Below are positions 7,194 through 15,053 of a stretch of 64,000 nt of DNA, piece by piece. The position numbers and the translations under genes were made by a program. Below the pieces are notes generated by a model, which made no database searches, was not told the origin of the DNA, and saw nothing but the letters and a program-made list of their open reading frames with translations. Position 1 is the first letter of the stretch. Each line of letters begins with the position of its first letter. The stretch is from Pseudomonas salomonii (lineage in GTDB: Bacteria; Pseudomonadota; Gammaproteobacteria; Pseudomonadales; Pseudomonadaceae), in NCBI RefSeq assembly GCF_900107155.1, contig NZ_FNOX01000001.1:186001-250000 (forward strand). Reading direction: 5' to 3'.

Positions 7194-7216
7194 GCCAGTG
7201 TTGACCTGGGCTTTGG

Positions 7217-7657
7217 TCAGTTCACTGCAGTGACGGCACCGTCAGGTATAACAGATGGAATCGGGATACCAGTCACTCCAGCTTTCGGGGAGACAAGCAC
7301 TCCCGCGCGATTTACGCCAACAGTAGTCGACTGAGTCAGATCGACCAGCGTCGAGGGCATCCCTGCCGGCGCAGTGCCGTTGTAAAAGGTGTAGGTTGTT
7401 CCGGCATTGATGTAGGCCTCAATACCGAGCGGTTTCACAAACCACGTCGGCAGGTTCAGTGCAGCGTCATCAGGTCTTCCAGAAAAGCTTGGATTGGACT
7501 GCGCGAATCCAGCGGCAGCGGATCGGTAAATCAGAAAGTTGCGTCCTAGCGAATCAATAGTGGCGAAGTCGGAAGCGGTTTGCGCTTGCTGTTGGGTTTC
7601 CATCAAGATCCCCGTTGCAATGATCAGAATCATCAAAACAGCCCAATTCAATGTCAT
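7217..7657 (-). CDS. pilM: Type IVb pilus protein PilM
   Basis: 146 residues if the start is ATG 7657, 8 nt after AAGGAG (the ATG at 7663 is only 2 nt from it). A single hydrophobic segment near the N-terminus (NWAVLMILIIATGILMETQ) anchors a mostly periplasmic protein. Size, position after pilV and layout match PilM of the IncI1/PAPI-1 thin pilus. It is presumed to be part of the inner-membrane assembly platform for the mating pilus. It is the last gene of the pilL-M operon, and a 49-nt gap separates it from pilV. Confidence 0.8.
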   Translation of the reverse strand: MTLNWAVLMILIIATGILMETQQQAQTASDFATIDSLGRNFLIYRSAAAGFAQSNPSFSGRPDDAALNLPTWFVKPLGIEAYINAGTTYTFYNGTAPAGMPSTLVDLTQSTTVGVNRAGVLVSPKAGVTGIPIPSVIPDGAVTAVN

Positions 7658-7712
7658 GGTCATCGCTCCTTGTAACTAATTCAATCAGCGAGCTGGCAAG
7701 CTGCTGATTGGT

Positions 7713-8978
7713 CTACGGCTTGCTACAGGAATAACTCAAACAAGGGTTGCAGCCACCAATTTGGATACCTCCAATTAAGTTTGGGACTAATCCAGTCGGG
7801 CAGCTATAGCCCCCAGTGATTCTGTTTACATACTGCCCTGCGATGCCTGTCATGAAACCAGTTCCTACACCAGCTGGATCGCCCTTATTCGCTGTCCATA
7901 CACCTTGCTGACAAGAGAGCATTATTCCCACTGCACTCTTTGCAATGAGCGTGCGATCGCTGCAGGCGGAACCTTCTGTAGCAAGTCCACCGACGGAGAT
8001 GAATTCGTTGGTAGCGATTCGATCGTAGGCAGTTATTTTGCCGGTTGAAGTGATCTTTCCACCCCAAAGCTGGCCGCCTGTGGAGAAGTTTTTGTCGTTG
8101 TACACCTGGACCCAATCGGGGCTGTTCTGATAGATACCACCTCCCCATTTTTCGCTGTACCAGCCAGTGTCGCCCCGAGTTCTGAACCATCCACCCGTGT
8201 ACGTTTCGCCCGTGACGTTCGCGTTCGCCGCGTTCACATTCGCCGTGGCTGTGACGTTGCGCGCTGTCACGTCGGCACCAGTCGTAACGTTGCCAGAGGC
8301 GGAGATGCTCCCCGCATTATTAATGTTGTGGTTGCCCATACCGAGGTCAGTATTCATCGTGTTGAGCTCAGGGTGGTTTGGCACAGCATTTCGATACAAG
8401 TAGTCGTTGGCCAAGGCGCCGTCCATGAGAAACAGTGCACTGGCGGTGTGGCCTGGCCCAGGCGCAATGGAGTAATTACTCAGCGCGACTTGCCAGCCAC
8501 CGCGGATGCCTTGAACGACGTTCGGGTTGGATGTAGATATAAAACCACCAGGTCCTCCAAGGTTTTCAGCAATGGCACGGCCCCCCATTTCTGGGAGCGT
8601 CTGTCCGCCCGTGGTGACGACAATCGCTTCTAGCTGATTGGGATTTGGTTTTCGGGCAAGGCCTAGGATGGTCTGCCCGAAAACATTGGTGGAACTGTAA
8701 CCGGCAGGCAGGTAGTTAGCGTTGATGAGCATCGGCACCGTAATTTGCACTGGCACGGTCGCCGACGCGTTGGCGAGTACTACGTTGAAATTATCTTTCA
8801 GGTACTTAGCCTGGGCCTCTGAAATTGTTCGCTGTTGATCGGCCGCAATTCGATAATCCTGGGCATCCATTTGTTTGATTTGCCATACCATCGCCAAAGT
8901 CACAACGACACCAAATACGAGCAATCCGATTGCCATATCCAGGCTTAGGAAGCCTCGCTGTTTATTTTTACTGGTCAT
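7713..8978 (-). CDS. pilV: Type IVb minor pilin / tip adhesin PilV
   Basis: 421 residues from ATG 8978 (AAGGAGCCTCTGGA upstream), overlapping the pilT stop by 11 bp. The N-terminus KNKQRGFLSLDMAIGLLVFG is a prepilin peptidase site (cleavage after Gly) plus a hydrophobic helix. The long Asn/Ala/Gly-rich stalk contains repeat-like NVTATANVNAANANV, and the C-terminal domain has several Cys (LSCQQG, IGGCNPCLSYSC), as expected for a disulfide-stabilised tip domain. In IncI plasmids PilV selects recipients and its 3' end is shuffled. No recombinase gene or alternative 3' segments are visible here, so it appears to have one fixed tip. Position +5 of the mature pilin is Asp, not the usual Glu. Confidence 0.88.
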   Translation of the reverse strand: MTSKNKQRGFLSLDMAIGLLVFGVVVTLAMVWQIKQMDAQDYRIAADQQRTISEAQAKYLKDNFNVVLANASATVPVQITVPMLINANYLPAGYSSTNVFGQTILGLARKPNPNQLEAIVVTTGGQTLPEMGGRAIAENLGGPGGFISTSNPNVVQGIRGGWQVALSNYSIAPGPGHTASALFLMDGALANDYLYRNAVPNHPELNTMNTDLGMGNHNINNAGSISASGNVTTGADVTARNVTATANVNAANANVTGETYTGGWFRTRGDTGWYSEKWGGGIYQNSPDWVQVYNDKNFSTGGQLWGGKITSTGKITAYDRIATNEFISVGGLATEGSACSDRTLIAKSAVGIMLSCQQGVWTANKGDPAGVGTGFMTGIAGQYVNRITGGYSCPTGLVPNLIGGIQIGGCNPCLSYSCSKP

Positions 8979-9909
8979 TCCAGAGGCTCCTTGATGATTG
9001 GTGGGCGATATCTTGTTCCAGCAGTGTGGTCTTCCCTGCATGGACTTTTTCTCGAATGCTGGCACTGTCAGCTCCCGTAAAGAGCAGGCTCTGCAGTGTC
9101 AGTCGACGACTGCCTTCACTGCCCGTCGACAAAGCCTGGTGAATGACGGCTACAAGCCCTTTGGAAAGTAATTCACGGGCGTTATTCAGCAGGGGCTGAG
9201 CTAGGGCTGATATACGCTCAATACCTTGAGTGACGCTGCCGGCATGGCCGGTGCAAATAATCAGGTGCCCGTTGATGGACGCCTGGATAACTTGTGCGGC
9301 GGTTGCACTGTCGCGAATCTCACCGACAAACAACAAATCGGCTCGGGTGCGTAATGCCAATATCAATGCTTCCTCGTAGCCGCCCATCCTGCGTGAGACT
9401 GGAACCTGGATACAGCGTCCATTGCCGTGTTGACCGTTCAAATAGGGTTCCGGTGGATCCTCCACAGCGACACAAATCCCCCCCCAGGTTTCTAGACGCG
9501 CTTTTACCAGCGAGGCCGCGCTGGAAGTTTTCCCAGAGTCCATTTCGCCGCAGATAAAAATCAGGCCACGAACTGTTTCACTCATCAGTTCATCCTGGAG
9601 GTAATCAGGCAAGCCCAACATGTCCAAGGGGCGGATCTGAACCGATGATTTGCTCAGGACGAAAACGGGCTTGCCGTTTAAGTCCAGTAGCTGGGTGACG
9701 CGAAGGACCACTCCATCTTCAATCAGAGCGAACTCAGGATCCTGAGTCTCGGCGTATTTCGCTTCACATTGCATACGTAAGCGCTCAAGCGATGTTCGCC
9801 ACTCGACAGGTGCTTCAACCCTTCGCGCCTGTCCCGGTAGGCCTTTTGCGTCGGCAAAACCGTCGCCTAGGTACAGGTCGACGAATTCTGCTTCGGAGAT
9901 CACGCTCAC
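8968..9909 (-). CDS. pilT: PilT-like ATPase of the conjugative pilus
   Basis: 313 residues. The best start is GTG 9909, 6 nt behind AAGGAG; the upstream ATG at 9951 lacks such a signal and would overlap pilS. The Walker A motif is GEMDSGKT, a variant of GPTGSGKT. Further motifs include an acidic ED-PPEPYLNG segment, LILALRTRADLLFVGEIRD (Walker B region) and a His box (GHLIICTGHAG). These mark it as a GspE/PilT family ATPase, shorter than usual because only about 90 residues precede the Walker motif. It is expected to drive retraction of the mating pilus from the cytoplasmic face. It follows pilS with an 11-bp gap. Confidence 0.88.
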   Translation of the reverse strand: MSVISEAEFVDLYLGDGFADAKGLPGQARRVEAPVEWRTSLERLRMQCEAKYAETQDPEFALIEDGVVLRVTQLLDLNGKPVFVLSKSSVQIRPLDMLGLPDYLQDELMSETVRGLIFICGEMDSGKTSSAASLVKARLETWGGICVAVEDPPEPYLNGQHGNGRCIQVPVSRRMGGYEEALILALRTRADLLFVGEIRDSATAAQVIQASINGHLIICTGHAGSVTQGIERISALAQPLLNNARELLSKGLVAVIHQALSTGSEGSRRLTLQSLLFTGADSASIREKVHAGKTTLLEQDIAHQSSRSLWNDQ

Positions 9910-9919
9910 ACTGGACTCC

Positions 9920-10435
9920 TTAGTACGAAGTCCAGGCGATGGTATTGGCATCCGATGAGCAACTGGTCGCAGCGGCTACCGCTGTGATTTCGCCGGCAAT
10001 GGCAGTACCACCGTTGATCGCCGTCGTGGTCTGTTTGTCCTTGGCCATGTTGGACGCAAGCGTGATGCAGGCATTCTTAGGAAGGTTGGATTCGGTGATG
10101 GTGAAGGTCATACCATTACTGGTCACAGTAACGGCCCCGTTCCAACGGTTGGATAAGGCGTTGCCGTTAATGCTCATACCGCCCGTGGCCTCCAGGTTGA
10201 TCAAAGACGGGGCCAGGTTGGTACCGGCTGTTGCGTACCCAGTTGTGCTTTTCAGCCTTTTTGTATTGCTCAGCAAGGTGCCCAGGTTGCTCTGTTCGAT
10301 GGTGACGTCCGAGCTGCCGAACGTCCTGTACCCCATGAACACGATAAAACCGAGTGCCACGGCGATCAGCATCAGCCAGAACATCCCGTCCAGGGAAAGA
10401 AATCCGCGTTGGTTTTGGCGGGTATTAGTTCTCAT
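9920..10435 (-). CDS. pilS: Major type IVb prepilin PilS
   Basis: 171 residues from ATG 10435 (AGGTCGTAAAG upstream). The leader MRTNTRQNQRG is short and basic and ends at the peptidase cleavage Gly. The mature helix starts FLSLDGMFWLMLIAVALGFI. A Ser/Thr/Asn/Gly-rich pilin domain follows with two Cys residues (NACITLA, AATSCSS), probably a disulfide. It is the main subunit of the thin mating pilus. The site QRGFLSLD is identical to that of PilV and has Asp at mature position 5, where type IV pilins normally carry Glu. Confidence 0.88.
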   Translation of the reverse strand: MRTNTRQNQRGFLSLDGMFWLMLIAVALGFIVFMGYRTFGSSDVTIEQSNLGTLLSNTKRLKSTTGYATAGTNLAPSLINLEATGGMSINGNALSNRWNGAVTVTSNGMTFTITESNLPKNACITLASNMAKDKQTTTAINGGTAIAGEITAVAAATSCSSDANTIAWTSY

Positions 10436-10455
10436 CTTTACGACCTCATTTGGGT

Positions 10456-11598
10456 TTATTTAAGCGTTTCTGTCACATTGCCGGCCAACTGGAAGATGCC
10501 GATCACCACCAGAATCATCATGATTCCCATGGCCATCGAGGACACCCCAATAAGCGACTTCGCGATGGCCTCGACACGCTGGAGCGTTTGCTCCAGCCAA
10601 CGGTTGGAAAACCTTTCCATCGACTCGGCGAAGCCTTTGCGGGTGGCGAGCACTTCAAGAAAATGCATGGCCATTGGGTCTGGAAACTCATGGCCTGCAA
10701 GTTTCAAGGCGGTACCGAAGTTTTTGCCGGCACTGACGCCGTAATGAATGGCGCTCAACCGTTCCTTGAGCCACGGAGAGGCGTTGCGCTGCAGCGACTT
10801 CAATGCATCGAGCTGGTTGATGCCCGAGCGCAACATCACGGCCATGTTGAGCAAAAAGATGGAACCGTGAAGCGCCTTGTAGACCGACCAAGGGGGAAGG
10901 CGCTCTGCTCGGACTCTCAGGACCTGGAGCAATTTGTTCAACTGTAGCTTCCATGACGGGCTGGCGGCCGTGATCTGAAGTCCGCAAAACACAGGCAGGG
11001 TGAAGATCGATACGAGGATGAAGATGACGACCGCGATCAGCGTCACCAGTCCGTAGTGGGTCACGAAATTCGATAGGGCGTAGAGAAACGCCGGCACACC
11101 TGTCCAGGCATCGGGATTGGAGCGCTTTGTCATTGAAGGCACCATCCACATGGCGATGACGTAAAGCAGCGCTGCCATAACGCTCCACACCACCGAAGGG
11201 TAAACTGTGGCTGAGGCCACCAGCTTGCCGATCCTCTGGCGTATTTCAATGATCCTCACGCAGTCTCTAAAGGCCTGCACCAGGTTGCCGGTATCTTCCC
11301 CGGAAGCGATCAGTGAGTTTTCGTCATAAGGCACCCAGCCTTCGCATGACACGCTGAACGACTTACCTCCTTTGACCGATTGCGCGATTTCACGACAGGC
11401 AATCGACACGGGATGCCGTTTTTGGCCGTTATCACTGAATGCTCGCGCAACAGTATTCAGGGCATCCTCAAGTTGAACGCCATCCCCATGGATGCCCATA
11501 AGGCTTTCATAAAATTGAATTCGCTCGTTCTTGCCGAACTGTTTGGCGTAGAAGGTTTCTGCCCAGCGGTTTAGCACGGCTCTGACTTCACTCAGCAT
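10456..11598 (-). CDS. pilR: Inner-membrane platform protein PilR (GspF/PilC-like)
   Basis: 380 residues from ATG 11598 (TGGAGCTCGCCC upstream), overlapping the pilQ stop by 11 bp; the upstream in-frame TTG start at 11625 is less likely. It shows two T2SSF-type domains with membrane segments around residues 130-170 (VYPSVVWSVMAALLYVIAMW, LVTLIAVVIFILVSIFTL) and at the C-terminus (MAMGIMMILVVIGIFQLAGN). The N-terminal domain has the family pattern of an ED--N-VARAF region and a GEDTGNL-type segment (ASGEDTGNLVQAFRDC). It should recruit the PilQ ATPase to the assembly site. Confidence 0.87.
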   Translation of the reverse strand: MLSEVRAVLNRWAETFYAKQFGKNERIQFYESLMGIHGDGVQLEDALNTVARAFSDNGQKRHPVSIACREIAQSVKGGKSFSVSCEGWVPYDENSLIASGEDTGNLVQAFRDCVRIIEIRQRIGKLVASATVYPSVVWSVMAALLYVIAMWMVPSMTKRSNPDAWTGVPAFLYALSNFVTHYGLVTLIAVVIFILVSIFTLPVFCGLQITAASPSWKLQLNKLLQVLRVRAERLPPWSVYKALHGSIFLLNMAVMLRSGINQLDALKSLQRNASPWLKERLSAIHYGVSAGKNFGTALKLAGHEFPDPMAMHFLEVLATRKGFAESMERFSNRWLEQTLQRVEAIAKSLIGVSSMAMGIMMILVVIGIFQLAGNVTETLK

Positions 11599-13147
11599 GG
11601 GCGAGCTCCAGGGTTTGCCGGTCAAAGTCCAAGGGCCCCACCATCATTTCGGCGTGACGTGGATCTACCAAACCTTGTTTGAGCTTGAGGATTGTGTGGG
11701 CAGTTTTAGTGATGCCGCCCATTTCCTTCACCCAGTAACGACGTGCTGCACTGGCCCCTTTTTTATTGAAAACGTGCATGAAATTGTTGTCGGTGATGAG
11801 CGCCTCCGCGGCTACCGTACGATCAACGACACCCAAACCTTTGCATTGAGGGCACCCAGGGCCTTTGAGATAGGTCAGATCGACCGCATCCAGGACGCGT
11901 AGGCGTTGCGCCAATGCACCGTTGAGCTGGTCCAGGTGAGCTGCGGCAGGTACACGACAGTGGGGGCATAGCACGGGAAGCAAGGACTGATTGACGATGC
12001 TGGTCATCAACGCGGGATCTGTCACAAGGTAGCGGTCTACCCCCATATCAATTAGCCGCTGAAGCCCTGCCACCGAGTTATTGGTGTGCAAAGTAGAAGA
12101 CACCAGGTGCCCGGTCATCCCGCCACGGAAAGCCGCTTGGGCCGATGCCAGGTCTCTGATTTCCCCATACATCAGGACGTCCGGGTCGAGTCGCATCGTG
12201 TTGGTGATGCCGTCGCTCCAGGTTTCTCCTGAGCCCAAAGGGGACTGGTTGGCCATGATTGGATATTCGGGCGGATCCTCCATGGTCAAAATGTGTTTTG
12301 TGCCACCACACTCTTCATAGAGCAGGTTTAGGTTGACCTGCTGAGTCTTGGATTTGCCGGAGCCTGTGGGACCGGTGACCAAGTTCACGCCATAAGGAAA
12401 GCTTCGGATACGGCTGAACGCCTCAATTTGTTCAGGGAGAAAACCGAGAGCCTCAAGGGTCATTTTGGTTTTGTCGTCATACAGCAGACGCAGAACCATC
12501 AAAGGACCCTCTACGAGCGGCCTGGTGGCAACCCGAGCACCAAACAGACCAAGTTGATCCACGTAGGATCGTTTGATACGTGCGTCCTGACTGACTTGTG
12601 GTTGGTAGTGGTCTTTCGCAACATCACACATGCTGTTGTAGAGGGATGAGCAGAGCTCAAGACCCACCTGACTTTGATGCTGCTCTGCTTCCCACAAGAG
12701 CCCGTGGATACGAAAGAAGATCCTGGTGATGTCGTGGCCCACCACAAAGTGAACATCACTTGCATTATCCCTGTGGGCCTTGCCTAGCAGCTGTACGACC
12801 TGCGCCTGGCGTTTGGTCTCGGTGGTCGAGAGGGCTCTACCATTCGCGTCGTCATTCGCCTGGTAGAGCGCCTTGATCGTGCTCATCGGGCAGATCTTTA
12901 CTTCAAACTGATGATTCTTGTGTTCCAACTCATCCTCGAATGCCATGACATAGGCATCCGTTTGGTGCTGGGCGGACACATACAGAATTCCATCGCTGGT
13001 CAATGCGCACAGCTGACGTAACTCCGGTTTCAGCTCGAAAGATCCGCCAGGCGCAGTGAGCAATTGCTGATGCGAACTCAGCAGCGCGGCAGCGGCATCA
13101 TCGAGGACTGGTTCTGCTTCAGTTGGTGTTTCAGTCAAAGTCGTCAT
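11588..13147 (-). CDS. pilQ: Pilus extension ATPase PilQ (GspE/PilB-type)
   Basis: 519 residues from ATG 13147. Features are an N-terminal domain, the Walker A motif GPTGSGKSKT, an Asp box segment (TMEDPPEYPI), the Walker B region (LDPDVLMYGEIRD), a His box (MTGHLVSSTLHTN) and a C-terminal CxxC pair set (CPHCRVP, CPQCKG), as in extension ATPases with a zinc site. In IncI/PAPI-1 clusters the name PilQ denotes the ATPase, not the secretin of type IVa systems. It provides energy for polymerising PilS at the inner membrane. It precedes and overlaps pilR. Confidence 0.92.
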   Translation of the reverse strand: MTTLTETPTEAEPVLDDAAAALLSSHQQLLTAPGGSFELKPELRQLCALTSDGILYVSAQHQTDAYVMAFEDELEHKNHQFEVKICPMSTIKALYQANDDANGRALSTTETKRQAQVVQLLGKAHRDNASDVHFVVGHDITRIFFRIHGLLWEAEQHQSQVGLELCSSLYNSMCDVAKDHYQPQVSQDARIKRSYVDQLGLFGARVATRPLVEGPLMVLRLLYDDKTKMTLEALGFLPEQIEAFSRIRSFPYGVNLVTGPTGSGKSKTQQVNLNLLYEECGGTKHILTMEDPPEYPIMANQSPLGSGETWSDGITNTMRLDPDVLMYGEIRDLASAQAAFRGGMTGHLVSSTLHTNNSVAGLQRLIDMGVDRYLVTDPALMTSIVNQSLLPVLCPHCRVPAAAHLDQLNGALAQRLRVLDAVDLTYLKGPGCPQCKGLGVVDRTVAAEALITDNNFMHVFNKKGASAARRYWVKEMGGITKTAHTILKLKQGLVDPRHAEMMVGPLDFDRQTLELAHAE

Positions 13148-13159
13148 TGGGTCGTACCT

Positions 13160-13729
13160 TCACCGTTGACCTTGGATCAACCCGGGCAGCATGGAGGCCG
13201 GCGGGATACTGCTGGAGACGGGGTTGTTGGTACTGGAAGCGCTTCCCGGTGGAACATTGGAAAACCCGAGGGGGAAGCGCTTGCCATCACGTTCCAGTGT
13301 CACGCTGTCTACGGTGAGGTTCGCCACTCGGTAGCCTCCTGGGAGTTCCCGCGACAAGGCATCTGCGTTCACTTCAAATCCGCTGCTGTAGAGCAACGTG
13401 GCACGAAGCCGTCTTGCGGAGCCGAATATGGCCTTGACGACAGGCAGTTCTTGCTGGGTATCAGTTGCGCGTGCGGCGGTAATAGGTGGTGGGAGAAGGC
13501 CTTGAGGGACGAATGAGGCCGGTGACTGAGCGGTTGAATGGTTGTCATCGCCATTGATTGACCGCTGAGCCTGAGCTCTTTCAGCCTGCGCTTTGAGGAG
13601 GATCGTCTGACTTTGAACGATGGCCAGCTCTCCTACGTTGACACCGGAGACACTGTTTTCCGCTGCCCAGCCAATAGAGGGTCCGGCAGCAATAACCAGG
13701 CAGAAAAACTGCTGAATTTTACTTCGCAT
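13160..13729 (-). CDS. pilP: Type IVb pilus biogenesis protein PilP
   Basis: 189 residues from ATG 13729 (AGGTGACCTAT upstream), overlapping the end of pilO by 11 bp. A signal peptide is visible (MRSKIQQFFCLVIAAGPSIGWA, cleavage near Ala-Ala-Glu). Next come a helical coiled stretch (IVQSQTILLKAQAERAQAQR) and a C-terminal beta domain (GYRVANLTVDSVTLERDGKR), which resembles the PilP/GspC homology region. It is expected to link the inner-membrane platform to the PilN secretin in the periplasm. Confidence 0.83.
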   Translation of the reverse strand: MRSKIQQFFCLVIAAGPSIGWAAENSVSGVNVGELAIVQSQTILLKAQAERAQAQRSINGDDNHSTAQSPASFVPQGLLPPPITAARATDTQQELPVVKAIFGSARRLRATLLYSSGFEVNADALSRELPGGYRVANLTVDSVTLERDGKRFPLGFSNVPPGSASSTNNPVSSSIPPASMLPGLIQGQR

Positions 13730-15050
13730 ATAGGTCACCTATAACTGACCACTCAAGATGGTCGGCTTTGTAATCCGCTTTGATTTCTGTAAGACGAAGC
13801 CCCTGACTTGGAGCGCCGGATAAAGAGTCGAGTGGTGTAATCCCCGTGGTGTAGCGCAACTCGAATTGTTTCCATTGAGGAGGTGGTGGGGGTGGTGGAG
13901 CAGGCTGACCAGGTAATGCCGGCTGGATGGGCACTACGACCGGCACCTCTTTCAAAACGGGGCTTTGGCCGAAGTTGTGCAGCCAGGAAGACAAATTCGC
14001 CAGCATGACGATCGCTTCCTTGAGAGGTTCATCACCGGCTGCTGGCAAGGAAATGTCGAGCTTCAACGTGGCCGAATTGCCGTCGTCAAAGAAGACCGGC
14101 CGATCAGCATAGTGGCCCTGTGTTGCCTGTATCAGAGCGTCTGCTGTGCTATTGCCCGTGCGTTTGTACGATGACAAGACCTTTGCACCGTCGCAGGCGG
14201 CACTTGTGAACAACCAGCCTTTGATGGACAGGGGAGACTGATAAATGCCGCTGCTGCAACCCTCAAGGAAGTCTTGGACAGAAGGGCGTTTAGCCCAAGG
14301 ATGCTCCAGCGCCTGGGGCAACTGCTCCACGCCAGATTCTTGCTGCAGCCTGGCTAACTCTGCCAGGCGAAGTTGTTCGGCCTGGAAAGCTGCTTCTTTG
14401 GCTATCAGGTCCTGATGACTCTGCCATTGAAGCCACCCGATGGTGCCAGCAGCGATCAGCGCACCAACAATCGCCAGTTGCACCAGTTCCGCTTTGGATA
14501 GCCCAAAGACAAGTGGTCGAAGCCGGTATTCACGTTTCAGATGCGAGGGTTGCAGTAGCTCTTCCACGTCCAGTGGTTGACCACCCATTTCAAACTCTGT
14601 GGGCAGGTACTCTTGGTCGAAGTTGATGCCGCGACTGCGTTGCTGAACGACTCTACGACGAACCTCGGCACCGGTGCCGATCATGTCGCAGCCAGAGATC
14701 ACGCCACCTTGAAACACCGCGACAAGGGCATATTGGTCGAGGTCAGCGTCCGTTCTCCAGGCCGCAATCCACGAGTCTCCCAATTGACCAGCGAGCGTCG
14801 CTGCGAGTGAGTACATGCCTTTGGTGACTTCGTCGCTGCGCGCAACGAAACCAGCCTGAATGATTGCCGGTGTTCTGCGAATGGCGACGATATCTAACTG
14901 GTGTTCACGGCCGTACTGCCGGGCTTCCTTCATGTGGCCGGTGACGCTACCCAATGGATGCCAGCGTAGGCCTGTGACGAACGATTTTCCTCTGTGCTGC
15001 AGCACCTGCACGCGCGCCGAGCGAGTGCTTTTGGCGATCTCCGCGACCAT
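13719..15050 (-). CDS. pilO: Type IVb pilus assembly protein PilO
   Basis: 443 residues from ATG 15050. The N-terminal 165 residues are cytoplasmic. A single membrane segment follows (LVQLAIVGALIAAGTIGWL), then a coiled-coil stretch (AKEAAFQAEQLRLAELARLQ) and a periplasmic domain interrupted by a proline run (seven Pro around residue 385). This layout, and the place between the secretin and PilP, fits PilO of the IncI/PAPI-1 cluster. It is thought to be a bitopic alignment protein of the assembly platform. A 3-nt gap separates it from pilN. Confidence 0.87.
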   Translation of the reverse strand: MVAEIAKSTRSARVQVLQHRGKSFVTGLRWHPLGSVTGHMKEARQYGREHQLDIVAIRRTPAIIQAGFVARSDEVTKGMYSLAATLAGQLGDSWIAAWRTDADLDQYALVAVFQGGVISGCDMIGTGAEVRRRVVQQRSRGINFDQEYLPTEFEMGGQPLDVEELLQPSHLKREYRLRPLVFGLSKAELVQLAIVGALIAAGTIGWLQWQSHQDLIAKEAAFQAEQLRLAELARLQQESGVEQLPQALEHPWAKRPSVQDFLEGCSSGIYQSPLSIKGWLFTSAACDGAKVLSSYKRTGNSTADALIQATQGHYADRPVFFDDGNSATLKLDISLPAAGDEPLKEAIVMLANLSSWLHNFGQSPVLKEVPVVVPIQPALPGQPAPPPPPPPQWKQFELRYTTGITPLDSLSGAPSQGLRLTEIKADYKADHLEWSVIGDLYAK

Positions 15051-15053
15051 GGC

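Larger units (their letters stand above)
6519..7216. other. Gene-free stretch with many inverted repeats
   Basis: About 700 bp lie between the small accessory genes and pilM. Short open frames here have no plausible coding features (Ser/Arg/Pro-biased, no ribosome-binding site). I see GTAGCCTGAT/ATCAGGCTAC arms (about 6843-6875), a terminator at 6893-6924 and three hairpins at 7084-7193. It may be the untranslated tail of the pil message, a small RNA, or a transfer-origin-like region. I cannot decide among these. Confidence 0.5.

Noticed and set aside
7713..8978. Shufflon at the pilV 3' end
   Set aside because: No alternative 3' segments, no repeated recombination sites and no recombinase gene could be seen around pilV.
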